Assembly: GCA_016463765.1 (NCBI GenBank)
Contig: JAEMQS010000005.1
Span: 1-64,000, forward strand
Direction: 5' to 3'
DNA from: Solirubrobacteraceae bacterium
GTDB taxonomy: Bacteria; Actinomycetota; Thermoleophilia; Solirubrobacterales; Solirubrobacteraceae
Length of the DNA stretch: 64,000 nt
This document shows positions 17,886-28,676 of this stretch, in pieces (position 1 is the first letter of the stretch; each line of letters begins with the position of its first letter). The notes under the pieces are model-generated. The model did not search any database and was not told the origin of the DNA. It saw only the letters and a program-made list of their open reading frames with translations. The position numbers were made by a program, and so were the translations under genes.

Positions 17886-18747
17886 GGCCGAGGGCGAACG
17901 CCTCGACGTCCTGCTCGCGGAGACGCTGGGGTCCCGTGCGCGGGCGCAGCGCCTGATCGCCGCGGGGCAGGTGCTGGTCGACGGCGCACCCGCGCAGAAG
18001 CGGCTGCTCGTCACCCCGGGGCAGGAGATCGAGGTGGATGAGACCGACAACCGGCCCGCCCCGGTCCCGGCGCAGGGGATGGACGTCCCGGTGGTCTACG
18101 AGGACGACGCCGTCCTCGTCGTCGACAAGCCCGCCGGCCTCGTCGTCCACCCGGCTCCCGGGCATCGGGGTACCACGATGGTGGAGCTGCTCGCCGGCCG
18201 CGCGGCCGGGGGTGAGGCCGAGCGGCCCGGGATCGTGCACCGCCTGGACCGTGAGACGTCGGGGTTGCTCGTCGTCGCGCGCACCGAGGACGCGCACCGC
18301 ACCCTGAAGCGCGAGCTGGAGGCGCGTGAGATCGAGCGGGAGTACGTGACCCTCGTCGAGGGCAGGCCGCCCGCCCGCACCGGGACGATCGATGCGCCCC
18401 TCGGGCGCGACCGTCGTCGGCGCACCCGTCGCTCCAGTGACAGCGACGATGCGCGGCCGGCCGTCACGCATTTCTCCATCGAGGAGGAGTTGCCGGGCTT
18501 CACCCTGTTGCGCGTCCATCTCGAGACCGGGCGCACCCACCAGATCCGCGCTCACCTGCTGGCCATCGGCCATCCGGTGGCCGGCGATCCGGAGTACGGG
18601 ACGCCCGGCCAGCTCGGTCTGGAGCGCCAGTTCCTGCACGCGCGGCGCCTGTCGTTCACCCACCCCGCGTCCGGCAAGCGCGTCGAGTTCGCGTCCGCGC
18701 TGCCCGATGACCTGGCCGCGGTGCTGGCGCGGCTGCGGTCCGGCTAG
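17863..18747 (+). CDS. 23S rRNA pseudouridine synthase, RluD-like
   Basis: About 294 residues with an N-terminal S4 domain (GERLDVLLAE to about residue 60) and the RluA/RluD catalytic domain. The catalytic Asp is in GIVHRLDRETSGLLVVA (about residue 127), and LETGRTHQIRAHL and GDPEYG follow. By family it isomerises uridines in 23S rRNA helix 69, but RluB/C specificity cannot be excluded. A GTG 6 bases upstream is an alternative start. It is coupled to lspA by overlap. Its TAG stop begins the candidate rpsB -10 element. Confidence 0.9.
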   Translation: MRLRVPPEAEGERLDVLLAETLGSRARAQRLIAAGQVLVDGAPAQKRLLVTPGQEIEVDETDNRPAPVPAQGMDVPVVYEDDAVLVVDKPAGLVVHPAPGHRGTTMVELLAGRAAGGEAERPGIVHRLDRETSGLLVVARTEDAHRTLKRELEAREIEREYVTLVEGRPPARTGTIDAPLGRDRRRRTRRSSDSDDARPAVTHFSIEEELPGFTLLRVHLETGRTHQIRAHLLAIGHPVAGDPEYGTPGQLGLERQFLHARRLSFTHPASGKRVEFASALPDDLAAVLARLRSG

Positions 18748-18750
18748 ACT
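18745..18750 (+). promoter_or_regulatory. Candidate rpsB operon -10 element
   Basis: TAGACT starts at the rluD-like stop codon and would give a leader of about 125 bases before rpsB. A strong separate promoter is expected here for a ribosomal-protein operon; the -35 region is not clear. Confidence 0.4.
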
Positions 18751-18798
18751 CACCGCGACCTTTTCCTGAACCCGACCCCGCCGGGTGCACATAGGCCG

Positions 18799-18830
18799 CG
18801 GACCCTGTCCGGTCATCACGACCGGATCCG
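18799..18830 (+). promoter_or_regulatory. Hairpin in the rpsB leader
   Basis: Within the 136-base gap before rpsB, CCGGTC and GACCGG pair around an ATCAC loop, and the flanking CGGA and TCCG also pair with an internal bulge. A structured rpsB leader could be an S2 autoregulation site, as known in other bacteria, but this one matches no motif I can name. Confidence 0.4.
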
Positions 18831-18883
18831 CGTGCCAGCCGGCGGGTATTTCTTCTCATCTATCTCAAGGGAGCTGCACCACG

Positions 18884-20094
<1,211 letters not shown>

Positions 20095-20098
<4 letters not shown>

Positions 20099-20712
20099 GC
20101 ACCGTCCAGATCAGCGCGAAGGACGTCAAGGCGCTCCGCGACCGCACCGGCGCGGGGATGATGGAGTGCAAGGGCGCGCTCCAGGAGACCGGGGGCGACA
20201 TCGACAAGGCCGTCGAGCTGCTGCGCGTCAAGCTCGGCAACAAGGTGGCCAAGCTCGCCGGTCGCGAGACCAGCGAGGGCACCGTCCAGTCGTACATCCA
20301 CGCGACCGGCAAGGTCGGCGTGCTCGTCGAGGTCGACTGCAACACCGACTTCGTCGCGACGAACGACGACTTCATCGCGTTCGCCAAGGACATCGCCCTC
20401 CACGTCGCCGCCATGCCGACGGCGAAGTACGTCAACGAGGACGAGGTCGACGAGGAGGCCAAGGCCGCCGAGCTGCGCGTCTACGAGCAGCAGGCCGCGG
20501 CTGAGGGCAAGCCCGAGAACATCCAGACGAAGATCGCCGAGGGCAAGCTCAAGAAGTGGCTCGAGGAGGTCGTGCTCCTGAACCAGGTGCACGTCAACGC
20601 GGACAAGTACGAGGGCCGCACGATCGAGCAGATGCGCGCCGACCTCTCGGCCAAGACCGGCGAGAACGTCGTCGTCCGTCGCTTCGTCCGCTTCGCCGTC
20701 GGCGACGAGTGA
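20095..20712 (+). CDS. tsf: Elongation factor Ts, short form
   Basis: This 205-residue GDP/GTP exchange factor for EF-Tu has the N-terminal UBA-like domain with [18 protein letters not shown] (about residues 14-31), and the core motif [20 protein letters not shown] (about 75-95). It has one core subdomain, so it is close to the short Thermus-type EF-Ts and shorter than the 280-residue E. coli form; the C-terminal coiled-coil region is absent. GTG start at 20095 overlaps rpsB. Confidence 0.95.
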
Positions 20713-21428
20713 GCGAACCCGCCTTCAAGCGGATCCTGCTGAAGCTGTCCGGCGAAGCCCTGATGGGCGAGCTGGACTACGGCACCGACCCCGCGCGCCT
20801 TCGCACCATCGCCAAGCAGGTGGCGGCGATCCACGAGCGCGGGGTCGAAGTCGCGATCGTCGTCGGCGCGGGCAACATCTACCGCGGCATGCAGGGTGCC
20901 GCGGCGGGGATGGACCGCGCCACGGCCGACTACATGGGCATGCTGGCGACCGTCCTGAACGCGCTGGCGTTCCAGGACGCGCTGGAGAAGGAGAACGTCC
21001 ACACGCGCGTGCAGTCGGCGATCACGATCAGCGAGGTCGCCGAGCCGTACATCCGGCGCCGGGCGATGCGCCACCTCGAGAAGCAGCGCGTCGTCATCTT
21101 CGCGGCCGGCACCGGCAACCCGTTCTTCACGACGGACACCGCGGCCGCGCTGCGCGCCGTGGAGATCCACGCCGAAGCCATCCTCATGGCGAAGAACGGC
21201 GTCGAGGGCGTGTTCACCGCCGACCCGCGCACGGACCCGGACGCGACGCTGATCGACGAGATCACGCACATGGATGCGATCCAACGTCAGCTGCGTGTGA
21301 TGGACTCCACCGCTCTGACCCTGTGCATGGAGAATCGACTTCCCCTGTACGTGTTCAACATGGACGACGAGCGCAACATCGAGCGGATAGTGTCCGGCGA
21401 GCGCGTGGGAACCCTGGTGGCGACATGA
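20709..21428 (+). CDS. pyrH: UMP kinase
   Basis: This 239-residue enzyme of the amino-acid-kinase fold phosphorylates UMP to UDP. Visible motifs are [13 protein letters not shown] at the N-terminus, [10 protein letters not shown] (about residue 55), and [20 protein letters not shown] (about 137), which binds the nucleotide and acceptor, then [17 protein letters not shown] at 20709 overlaps the tsf stop. The order rpsB-tsf-pyrH-frr is strongly conserved. Confidence 0.96.
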   Translation: MSEPAFKRILLKLSGEALMGELDYGTDPARLRTIAKQVAAIHERGVEVAIVVGAGNIYRGMQGAAAGMDRATADYMGMLATVLNALAFQDALEKENVHTRVQSAITISEVAEPYIRRRAMRHLEKQRVVIFAAGTGNPFFTTDTAAALRAVEIHAEAILMAKNGVEGVFTADPRTDPDATLIDEITHMDAIQRQLRVMDSTALTLCMENRLPLYVFNMDDERNIERIVSGERVGTLVAT

Positions 21429-21991
21429 GTGAGCTGATCGACGAACTGCTGGCAGACGCGCGTGAGCGCATGGCGAAGTCCGTGGAGGCGACGACGCACG
21501 AGTTTGCGACCGTCCGCGCGGGCCGTGCGAATCCGTCGCTGCTGGACCGCGTGTTCGTGGACTACTACGGCACCCCGACGCCGCTGAAGCAGCTCGCGAC
21601 GATCCACGCCGCCGAGGCGCGCCTGCTGACGGTGCAGCCCTTCGACGCCTCGTCGATGAAGTCGATCGAGAAGGCGATCACGGACTCGGACCTCGGCCTC
21701 ACGCCGAGCAACGACGGCAAGATCATCCGCCTGTCGATCCCGGAGATGACCGAGGAGCGCCGCAAGGAGCTCGTGAAGGTCGTCCACCGCCTGGCCGAGG
21801 ACGGCCGCGTCAAGATCCGCAACGTGCGCCGCGAGGTCATGCACGACCTGCGCGAGCTCAAGGACGCCGGGGACGTCGGCGCCGACGACGAGCATCGCGC
21901 GGAGGGTGAGCTGCAGAAGCTCACCGACGCCAAGGTGGGCGAGGTCGACGCGGTGCTGAAGGCCAAGGAAGAAGAGATCCTCGAGGTCTGA
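21425..21991 (+). CDS. frr: Ribosome recycling factor
   Basis: This 188-residue protein splits post-termination ribosomes with EF-G. It shows the full family length and motifs: [17 protein letters not shown] near residue 30, [14 protein letters not shown], and the C-terminal three-helix region [15 protein letters not shown]. The ATG at 21425 overlaps the pyrH stop. One base separates its stop from the uppS start codon. Confidence 0.96.
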   Translation: MSELIDELLADARERMAKSVEATTHEFATVRAGRANPSLLDRVFVDYYGTPTPLKQLATIHAAEARLLTVQPFDASSMKSIEKAITDSDLGLTPSNDGKIIRLSIPEMTEERRKELVKVVHRLAEDGRVKIRNVRREVMHDLRELKDAGDVGADDEHRAEGELQKLTDAKVGEVDAVLKAKEEEILEV

Positions 21992-21992
21992 G

Positions 21993-22661
21993 ATGTCCTC
22001 CGCGGCGCGCTACGTCGCGATCATCACCGACGGCAACGGGCGGTGGGCACAGCAACGCGGCCTGCCGCACAACGACGGCCACGAGGCCGGCGCGGACACC
22101 GTGAAGGCCCGGCTGCGCGACGCGGTGGAGTTCGGCATCGAGGAGCTCACCGTGTACTCGTTCTCCACCGAGAACTGGTCGCGGCCGGTCGAGGAGGTCC
22201 AGGGCCTCATGGAGATGTTCAGCCGGCGGATCGAGCACGAGACCCCGGAGCTCGACGCCGAGGGTGTGCGCATGCGCTTCATCGGACGCCGCGAGGGTGT
22301 CGCCGACGAGCTGCGTGAGAAGATGGCGTGGGCCGAGGAGACGACCGCGGGCAACAGCCGGATCACGCTGTTCGTCGCGTTCAACTACGGCGGCCGGGCC
22401 GAGATCCTCGACGCCGCCGCCCGCTACGACGGAGGCGGGGAGGAGGCGTTCAAGGCGCTGCTCTACGCGCCGGAGATGCACGACCCCGACCTCATCATCC
22501 GCACGAGCGGCGAGCAGCGGCTGAGCAACTACCTGATCTGGCAGGGCGCGTACGCCGAGCTCGTCTTCGCCGACGAGCTGTGGCCGGACTACACGCGCGA
22601 GGCGTTCCGCGCGTCGCTCGACGACTACGCCGCCCGCCAGCGCCGGTTCGGCGGCCGCTGA
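21993..22661 (+). CDS. uppS: Isoprenyl (undecaprenyl-type) diphosphate synthase
   Basis: This 222-residue cis-prenyltransferase makes the lipid carrier for cell-wall synthesis. VAIITDGNGRWAQQRGLP carries the catalytic Asp; the usual Met before the Asp is Thr here. LTVYSFSTENWSRP (about residue 48) and the C-terminal DLIIRTSGEQRLSNYLIWQG (about 165-185) are conserved. It is somewhat shorter than the 240-260 typical, and chain length of the product cannot be predicted. It overlaps cdsA by one base. Confidence 0.93.
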   Translation: MSSAARYVAIITDGNGRWAQQRGLPHNDGHEAGADTVKARLRDAVEFGIEELTVYSFSTENWSRPVEEVQGLMEMFSRRIEHETPELDAEGVRMRFIGRREGVADELREKMAWAEETTAGNSRITLFVAFNYGGRAEILDAAARYDGGGEEAFKALLYAPEMHDPDLIIRTSGEQRLSNYLIWQGAYAELVFADELWPDYTREAFRASLDDYAARQRRFGGR

Positions 22662-23485
22662 TGGCCTCCACCGGCGACCGTCTGGAGGGCCACGGCAGCG
22701 AGCTGTGGCAGCGCATCATCGTCGCCGTCCCGGCCCTCGTCGTCGCGGTGTTCCTCATCGACTACGGCGGACTGCCCTTCACGATCCTGCTGATCCTGCT
22801 GGGCATCGCGTGCCTGCACGAGCTGTTCCAGATGTTCGACGACGTCGCGCCGGTGCGGCTCGCGGGGTTCGTCGGGATCATCGGGATGCTGCTGGCCGCG
22901 TACTTCGGCAGCGACCGCAGCACCTACTACCTCATGATCGCCCTGTGCGCCTGCTTCCCGCTCATCTTCCTGTTCGGGACGCTCCAGGTCCGGACGACCG
23001 CGCTCGGCTGGTCGGTGACGGTCTTCGGCCTGGTCTGGATCGGCATCGCGCTCGGACACGCCGTCCTGCTGCGCGAGCTCGAGCACGGCGTCGCGGCGAT
23101 CATCACGATCCTCGCCGGCGTGTTCATCGGCGACAGCGTGGCCTACAGCGGCGGCAAGGCCTTCGGCCGCACGCCCATGGCGCCGCGCATCTCGCCGAAC
23201 AAGACCGTCGAGGGTCTCATCCTCGGCATGGGCGGCGCCGTGCTCGCCGTGTGGCTGGCCGGGCTCTATCAGGACTGGATCAGCGGGGTGGACGCGTTGA
23301 TCCTCGGCGCGTGCGTGGCCGTGGCCGCGCCCCTGGGCGACCTCTTCGAGTCGTACATCAAGCGCCAGGTCGGCACGAAGGACACCGGGCGGCTGTTCGG
23401 CGCCCACGGCGGGGCGCTGGACCGGCTCGACGCCGTCCTGTTCGCCGCCGTCGTCGGCTACTACGTCTGGATCGCGATCCTCTAG
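22661..23485 (+). CDS. cdsA: Phosphatidate cytidylyltransferase
   Basis: This 274-residue membrane enzyme makes CDP-diacylglycerol from phosphatidate and CTP. Several membrane segments cover residues 20-200, and the family signature is near the C-terminus: RISPNKTVEGLILGMGG (about 178) and PLGDLFESYIKRQVGTKDTG (about 225), followed by HGGALDRLDAVLFAA. It supplies the CDP-alcohol phosphatidyltransferase at 38882. Its stop overlaps that of the convergent helicase by 4 bases. Confidence 0.95.
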   Translation: MASTGDRLEGHGSELWQRIIVAVPALVVAVFLIDYGGLPFTILLILLGIACLHELFQMFDDVAPVRLAGFVGIIGMLLAAYFGSDRSTYYLMIALCACFPLIFLFGTLQVRTTALGWSVTVFGLVWIGIALGHAVLLRELEHGVAAIITILAGVFIGDSVAYSGGKAFGRTPMAPRISPNKTVEGLILGMGGAVLAVWLAGLYQDWISGVDALILGACVAVAAPLGDLFESYIKRQVGTKDTGRLFGAHGGALDRLDAVLFAAVVGYYVWIAIL

Positions 23486-25179
23486 GAGGGTGCGTTCTCG
23501 CGGCGGATCTTGGGCTTCTTGCCCTTGATCGTCGTGCGGCGCAGCGCGGTCACGACGAGGTCGGCGGACGACTCCGGCACCTCGACGAGCGAGAAACGGT
23601 CGTGGATCTGGATCGTGCCGATCTCGTGCCCGCGCAGCGGTGACTCGCCGGTGATCGCGCCGACCAGGTCCTGCGGGCGGACGTGCGCGGCGCGGCCCGC
23701 GCCGACGAACAGCCGGGTGGTCGGGCCGTCCGGGCCTCGGCGGGGCTTGCCGCCGCCGGGCTTGCCGGGCCGGTCGCGCCCCGGGCCGCCGCGCCCCTCC
23801 TTGCCGCCGCGCGGTGACGGCGGGGGCGGCTGGGGGATGTCCTCCTCGTCGGCGGTGGACCCGCTCGCGTCGTGCGCGAGCTTGACGGCGGCCAGCGCGA
23901 CGTCCATGAGGTCGAACTCCTCGGCGAGGCCCTCGACGACGACGCGCATGGGCGCGAGGTCGTCCTCGAGGATCGACTCGTGCAGCGCGGCGCGGGTCAG
24001 CTCGAGCCGGCGCGCGCGCAGGTCGGCGACCGTCGGGACCTGCTCGAGGGAGATCTTCTGCTTCGTGAGGCGCTCGATGGCCTTGAGCATGCGGTGCTCG
24101 CGCGGTTGCGCGAACGTGATCGCGACGCCCTCGCGCCCGGCGCGCCCGACGCGCCCGATCCGGTGGACGTACGCCTCCGCGGCCGCCGGGACGTCGTAGT
24201 TGACGACGTGCGTGAGGCTGTCGACGTCGAGCCCGCGCGCCGCGACGTCCGTGGCGACGACCAGTTCCGTGGCACCGCTCTTCAGCCGCTCCACGACCTT
24301 GCTGCGCTGCGCCTGGTCGATCCCGCCGTGCAGGGACTCGGCCCGGTAGCCGCGGCCGTTGAGCGTCACGGTGACCTCGTCGACCTCGGCGCGTGTGCGG
24401 CAGAAGACGATGGCCGCCGTCGGCTCCTCGATGTCCAGGACGCGCGTGAGTGTCGCCGGCTTGTGGGAGCGGTTGACGATGTAGGCGGTCTGGCGGACCT
24501 TCGGCGCCTCGCCCGCACGCGCTTCCTCGCGCGCGAGTTCGATGCGGACGGGGTCGGTCAGGTGGCGCTTGGCGAGCGTGACGATGCGCTTGGGCATCGT
24601 GGCGGAGAACAGCACCGTCTGATGGCCCTCGCGCACCCCGCCGAGGATGGACTCGATGTCCTCGGCGAAGCCCATGTCGAGCATCTCGTCGGCCTCGTCG
24701 AGGACGACCACGTCGAGCGACGCCAGCGACAGCGACCCGCGCGCGATGTGGTCGAGGGCCCGGCCGGGCGTCGCGACGACGATGTCGACGCCGCGCTGCA
24801 GCGCCTTGAGCTGGCGGAAGATCGGCTGACCGCCGTAGACGGGCAGGACGCGGGAACCCAGCTCGCGGCCGTACTTGTGCATGGCCTCGGAGACCTGCAT
24901 CGCCAGCTCACGGGTGGGGACGAGGACCAGGCCGCGCGGCGCCGTCTGCGCGCCGCCTTCGGAGCCCAGTCGCTGGAGCATCGGCAGGGCGAACGCCGCG
25001 GTCTTGCCGGTGCCCGTGGCCGCCTGGCCGAGCAGGTCGCGTCCTGCGATCAGCGGCGCGATCGATTCGCGCTGGATCGGCGTCGGCTCCTCGTAGCCCA
25101 GGCTCGTGAGCGCGCGCAGCAGCTCCGGCCGGAGGTCGAGGTCGGCGAAGGTGGTCGGGGTCTCGGCAGAATCAGACAA
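23482..25179 (-). CDS. DEAD-box RNA helicase with C-terminal RRM (DeaD/CsdA type)
   Basis: This 565-residue protein starts with TTG at 25179. Helicase motifs: Q-motif GYEEPTPIQ, AATGTGKTAAF (Walker A, about residue 53), VVLDEADEMLDMGF (DEAD), LFSATMP (SAT), and YVHRIGRVGRAGREG (motif VI). A Gly/Arg/Lys-rich linker (about 450-485) leads to a DbpA-like RNA-binding domain at 490-560 (VGAGRAAHVRPQDLVGAI). It probably remodels rRNA/mRNA in the cold or during ribosome assembly. TAGTGT lies 9 bases before the TTG. It is inserted antisense between cdsA and dxr, which are usually adjacent. Confidence 0.93.
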   Translation of the reverse strand: MSDSAETPTTFADLDLRPELLRALTSLGYEEPTPIQRESIAPLIAGRDLLGQAATGTGKTAAFALPMLQRLGSEGGAQTAPRGLVLVPTRELAMQVSEAMHKYGRELGSRVLPVYGGQPIFRQLKALQRGVDIVVATPGRALDHIARGSLSLASLDVVVLDEADEMLDMGFAEDIESILGGVREGHQTVLFSATMPKRIVTLAKRHLTDPVRIELAREEARAGEAPKVRQTAYIVNRSHKPATLTRVLDIEEPTAAIVFCRTRAEVDEVTVTLNGRGYRAESLHGGIDQAQRSKVVERLKSGATELVVATDVAARGLDVDSLTHVVNYDVPAAAEAYVHRIGRVGRAGREGVAITFAQPREHRMLKAIERLTKQKISLEQVPTVADLRARRLELTRAALHESILEDDLAPMRVVVEGLAEEFDLMDVALAAVKLAHDASGSTADEEDIPQPPPPSPRGGKEGRGGPGRDRPGKPGGGKPRRGPDGPTTRLFVGAGRAAHVRPQDLVGAITGESPLRGHEIGTIQIHDRFSLVEVPESSADLVVTALRRTTIKGKKPKIRRENAPS

Positions 25180-25248
25180 GGCCCCACCACACTAGGGCGC
25201 GCGCGGCGCTTAGGGACCGCTGAGGCCGCCCTGCTTCAATGACTCGTC

Positions 25249-26409
25249 GTGTCCCGCCGCCTGCTCATCCTGGGTTCGACCGGTTCCATCGGCACCCAGG
25301 CCCTCGACATCGTGCAGCGCTCCGACGAGCTCGACCTCGTCGGGCTCAGCGCCGAGCGCTCCTGGGAGCAGCTCGTCGAGCAGGCGCGGGCGTTCGGCGT
25401 GGACCGCATCGCGCTCGCCGATGCCGACGCGGGTGCCCGGGCGTCCGAGGCATGGACCGACGGCGAGGTGCTCGTCGGCGCCGAGGGGCTCGTGCAGATG
25501 GTGCTGGAGTCCGGTGCCGACCTCGTGCTCAACGCGCTCGTCGGATCGGCCGGCCTGGGCCCGACCGTCGCCACGCTCGGCGAGGGCATCGACCTCGCGC
25601 TGGCCAACAAGGAATCGCTGGTGGTCGGCGGCGAGCTCGTCATGCAGCTTGCCGAGGCCACGGGCGCCCAGCTGATCCCGGTCGACAGCGAGCACAGCGC
25701 GCTGCATCAGCTCATCGCGGGCGAGCGCGCGGGCGCGGTCGACCAGCTCGTCCTGACCGCGTCCGGAGGGCCGTTCCGCGGTCGCTCACGGGCCGAGCTG
25801 GAAGGCGTGACGGTCGAGCAGGCGCTGCAGCACCCGACCTGGGCGATGGGCGGCAAGATCACGATCGACTCGGCGACGCTCATGAACAAGGGCCTCGAGA
25901 TCATCGAGGCGCACCACCTCTTCGGGACCCCGTACGACGACATCGACGTCGTCGTCCACCCGCAGTCGATCATCCACTCGCTCATCCACCTGTGCGACGG
26001 CGCGTCGCTCGCGCACCTCGGCTACCCCGACATGCGGGTGCCGATCAGCTACGCGCTCCACCACCCCGACCGCGTCGACGTCCCGATCCGCCGGCTCGAC
26101 CTCGCTGAGCTGGGGAGCCTGACCTTCGAGCCGCCGGACCCCGAGGCCTTCCCCTGCCTGCGCCTGGCCTACGCCGCGGGCCGTGCGGGCGGCACCGCGC
26201 CGTGCATCCTCAACGCCGCCAACGAGGTCGCGGTCCACGCGTTCCTGCAGGGGCGCCTGTCGTTCCTCGGGATCGCCGCGGTGGTCGAGGACACGCTCGG
26301 CCAGCTGGACGCTCGGCCCGTGCGCGCCTTCGAGTCCCTCTACGAGGCCGACCGTGAGGCGCGCGAGGTCGCGACCGAGCTCATCGCCGACGGAGTGGCC
26401 GCCACGTGA
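25249..26409 (+). CDS. dxr: 1-deoxy-D-xylulose 5-phosphate reductoisomerase
   Basis: This 386-residue second enzyme of the MEP isoprenoid pathway is NADPH- and Mn/Mg-dependent. It shows the NADPH fold LILGSTGSIGTQALDIV, ALANKESLVVGG (about residue 122), the metal/substrate site IPVDSEHSALHQL (about 146), TASGGPFRG, and the NHG-like MNKGLEIIEAHHLF. GTG at 25249 is 5 residues before the fold, which suits the family. It overlaps the rseP-like gene by 4 bases. Confidence 0.96.
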   Translation: MSRRLLILGSTGSIGTQALDIVQRSDELDLVGLSAERSWEQLVEQARAFGVDRIALADADAGARASEAWTDGEVLVGAEGLVQMVLESGADLVLNALVGSAGLGPTVATLGEGIDLALANKESLVVGGELVMQLAEATGAQLIPVDSEHSALHQLIAGERAGAVDQLVLTASGGPFRGRSRAELEGVTVEQALQHPTWAMGGKITIDSATLMNKGLEIIEAHHLFGTPYDDIDVVVHPQSIIHSLIHLCDGASLAHLGYPDMRVPISYALHHPDRVDVPIRRLDLAELGSLTFEPPDPEAFPCLRLAYAAGRAGGTAPCILNAANEVAVHAFLQGRLSFLGIAAVVEDTLGQLDARPVRAFESLYEADREAREVATELIADGVAAT

Positions 26410-27524
26410 GCTGGGTCCTGGCGTTCCTCGGGTTCGCCCTGCTGATCATCCTCCACGAGTTCGGCCACTTCGCCGCGGCCAAGTGGGTCGGCATGCGGGT
26501 CGAGCGGTTCGCGCTCTTCTTCCCGCCCCTCATCGCCCGCAAGCAACGCGGCGAGACGGAGTACGCGATCGGGGCGATCCCGCTCGGCGGCTACGTGAAG
26601 ATCACCGGCATGAACCCGGAAGAGGAGATCGACGAGGACGTCGTCGATCGTGCCTACTACCGGCAGCCGGTGTGGAAGCGGGTGTTCGTCATCTCGGCGG
26701 GCCCCGCGGTGAACCTCGTGCTCGCGTTCGTGATCCTCTGGGGGATCTTCGTCATCGAGGGGCGATTCCTGGCCACGCCGACCATCGAGGCCATCAACAG
26801 CGGCTCGCCGGCGGCGGCGGTGCTCCAGCCGGGCGATCGGATCATCTCGGTCGACGGCGTGCCCGGCTACACCCCGGGCGCGACCGCCGAGCAGCTGCAG
26901 GAGCGCACCGCCGATGTGCGCGACGCCATCAGCGGCGACCGGACCTGCTCGACGGCCCCGCGGCAGGACTGCGCGGCGACGACTCCCGTGGTCATCGTCT
27001 ACGAACGCGACGGCCAGCAGCGCACTGCGGAGATCACGCCGCGCTTCGACGCGAATCTCGACCGGTTCCTGCTCGGCTTCGGCTTCGGCAGCGAACGCGA
27101 CGACGTCGGACCCGTGCAGGCGGCGAGCCTGAGCGTCACCGGGATGTGGACGGTGACCCGGCTCACGGTGGAGAACATCGTCAAGCTCTTCTACGACAGC
27201 GAGGCCCGCGACCAGGTCTCGGGGGTCGTCGGCTCGTACGAGGCGACGCGGCAGTCGTTCGAGTTCGACACCGTGCAGGCGCTGCAGATCCTCGCGCTCA
27301 TCTCCCTGTCCCTGGGCATCATCAACCTGTTCCCGTTCCTGCCGCTGGACGGCGGGCACATCTTCTGGGCGCTGGCCGAGAAGGTGCGGGGCCGGCCGAT
27401 CCCGATCGGCGTGATGGAGCGCGCGAGCATGGTCGGCATCCTGCTCGTCGGGTTCCTGTTCATCATCGGGCTGACGAACGACGTGGGACGGATCACGAGC
27501 GGCGAGGGCTTCGGCGTCCGCTGA
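26406..27524 (+). CDS. Site-2 protease, RseP/RIP family (M50)
   Basis: This 372-residue intramembrane metalloprotease has the zinc motif HEFGHFAAAKWVG in the first membrane segment (about residue 16), and the third ligand in PFLPLDGGHIFWAL (about 315). A PDZ domain (about 120-210, with PAAAVLQPGDRIISVDGVPG) holds an insertion with two Cys (DRTCSTAPRQDCAA). It likely cleaves membrane anti-sigma factors or signal-peptide remnants; the anti-sigma-like protein at 42127 is one possible substrate (inference). dxr-rseP coupling is typical. Confidence 0.93.
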   Translation: MSWVLAFLGFALLIILHEFGHFAAAKWVGMRVERFALFFPPLIARKQRGETEYAIGAIPLGGYVKITGMNPEEEIDEDVVDRAYYRQPVWKRVFVISAGPAVNLVLAFVILWGIFVIEGRFLATPTIEAINSGSPAAAVLQPGDRIISVDGVPGYTPGATAEQLQERTADVRDAISGDRTCSTAPRQDCAATTPVVIVYERDGQQRTAEITPRFDANLDRFLLGFGFGSERDDVGPVQAASLSVTGMWTVTRLTVENIVKLFYDSEARDQVSGVVGSYEATRQSFEFDTVQALQILALISLSLGIINLFPFLPLDGGHIFWALAEKVRGRPIPIGVMERASMVGILLVGFLFIIGLTNDVGRITSGEGFGVR

Positions 27525-27533
27525 CGCCGCGCC

Positions 27534-28676
27534 TCACGAGTACTTGATTGCGACCGTGAGCTGGTCGTGGCGCGTCATCGTCGACGCGGCGGACCAGTAG
27601 TACAGGCGTATGAAGAGGCCGTTGACCTCGGTCGCGGTGTCGACGCCGGTGAGCACCACGGTCTGGCTGCTGCTCGACCCCGTGGTGCTCGAGCACGCGA
27701 GCGGGGAGCCGGAACTGCCGTGGGTGCTGATCGCCGACGCGCCCTGCCGGGCTTCGACGAAGTAGCACGTGTTGTTGGCGGCCAACGGCCGCCACGCGTG
27801 GTTGAGCGTGACCTTGCGGATGGTGGCGCCCGCCGGCACCGAGCTCGCCGGGATGACGAAGTCGATGTACCGGCCGGCGTTGTAGCTCGTGGTGGTCCAG
27901 TTGGCGTTGCCGTAGAGGCAGGCCGAATCCGCCGACGTCAGCAGACCCCACGGACCTTCGGACCCCGTGCCCGTCTGGCTGGACTGGCACATGCCGCCGG
28001 CGCCGCCGTTTGAGGCGTTCTCGTCGGAGACATCGACGAAGCCGTCGGGATACAGCACCACGGTGCCCTGGGTCGTGGTGATGGTGAGGTTGACCTTGTC
28101 GATGACCCAGTCATCGCCACCCGTGCTGTCGGTGAACCAGCCGTTCAGCCGGATCCGCGCGTCGTTGACCTTGTCGGTGGTGTTGAGCCAGGTCGTGACG
28201 GCGACGTTGACGTTCGTGGTGCTCGTCGCGGCGGTGCACTGCTGCGCGCTGGTGCCCAGGCTCGTGTCGCCCGTGATCTGGCGGACGTTGGCCTTGAAGC
28301 ACGCGTTGTCGGAGTTGTCGGTGCCGTGGTAGCCGACGTTCAACTGGGCGCTGGAGACCGCGAGACCCGGCTTCATGTGGGCGCCGAAGTCGTACCGGGC
28401 GTAGCGGTTGGTGTTCTCCGACGTGTGGCTGTCCGTGAACGTGTACGAGCGCCCGTCACTGAACGCCCAGATCGGCGAGCGGTCGGTGTTCACGCCGTTG
28501 GCGTAGTCGTTGATGTCCCACGCCGAGGTCGTGATGGTCGTCGGGAACGTCGTGGCGGAGACGATCGAGTTGCCGGGGTTCTCCGTCGTCGCGGTGAAGG
28601 CGGCGTGCGCGCCCCCGACGCCCGCGAGCACCAGGCCGGCGCTCAGGAGTGCGAGCAGTGCCCGGCGGGGGCTCAC
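27534..28676 (-). CDS. Secreted Thr/Ser/Asn-rich surface protein of the SipW-like cluster
   Basis: This 380-residue protein starts ALLALLSAGLVLAGVGGAHA, a clear signal peptide, then AAFTATTENPGNSIVSATT. That AxFTxxxxNPGNSxxxxT pattern just after the signal peptide is the same as in the first protein of the cluster and recalls TasA/CalY-type SipW substrates. The mature part is rich in Thr, Ser, Asn and aromatic residues, and contains six Cys in the range 110-330, including CFKANVRQITGD and CYFVEARQGA, two related segments that suggest duplicated beta domains. Fold and function are unknown; a fibre or adhesin role is inferred. It overlaps the peptidase gene by 4 bases and ends 10 bases from the convergent protease gene. 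Confidence 0.78.
   Translation of the reverse strand: MSPRRALLALLSAGLVLAGVGGAHAAFTATTENPGNSIVSATTFPTTITTSAWDINDYANGVNTDRSPIWAFSDGRSYTFTDSHTSENTNRYARYDFGAHMKPGLAVSSAQLNVGYHGTDNSDNACFKANVRQITGDTSLGTSAQQCTAATSTTNVNVAVTTWLNTTDKVNDARIRLNGWFTDSTGGDDWVIDKVNLTITTTQGTVVLYPDGFVDVSDENASNGGAGGMCQSSQTGTGSEGPWGLLTSADSACLYGNANWTTTSYNAGRYIDFVIPASSVPAGATIRKVTLNHAWRPLAANNTCYFVEARQGASAISTHGSSGSPLACSSTTGSSSSQTVVLTGVDTATEVNGLFIRLYYWSAASTMTRHDQLTVAIKYS

Noticed and set aside
23482-25179. Helicase block as a recent mobile element insertion
   Set aside because: There are no terminal repeats, target duplications or transposase, and the GC content looks like the surroundings.
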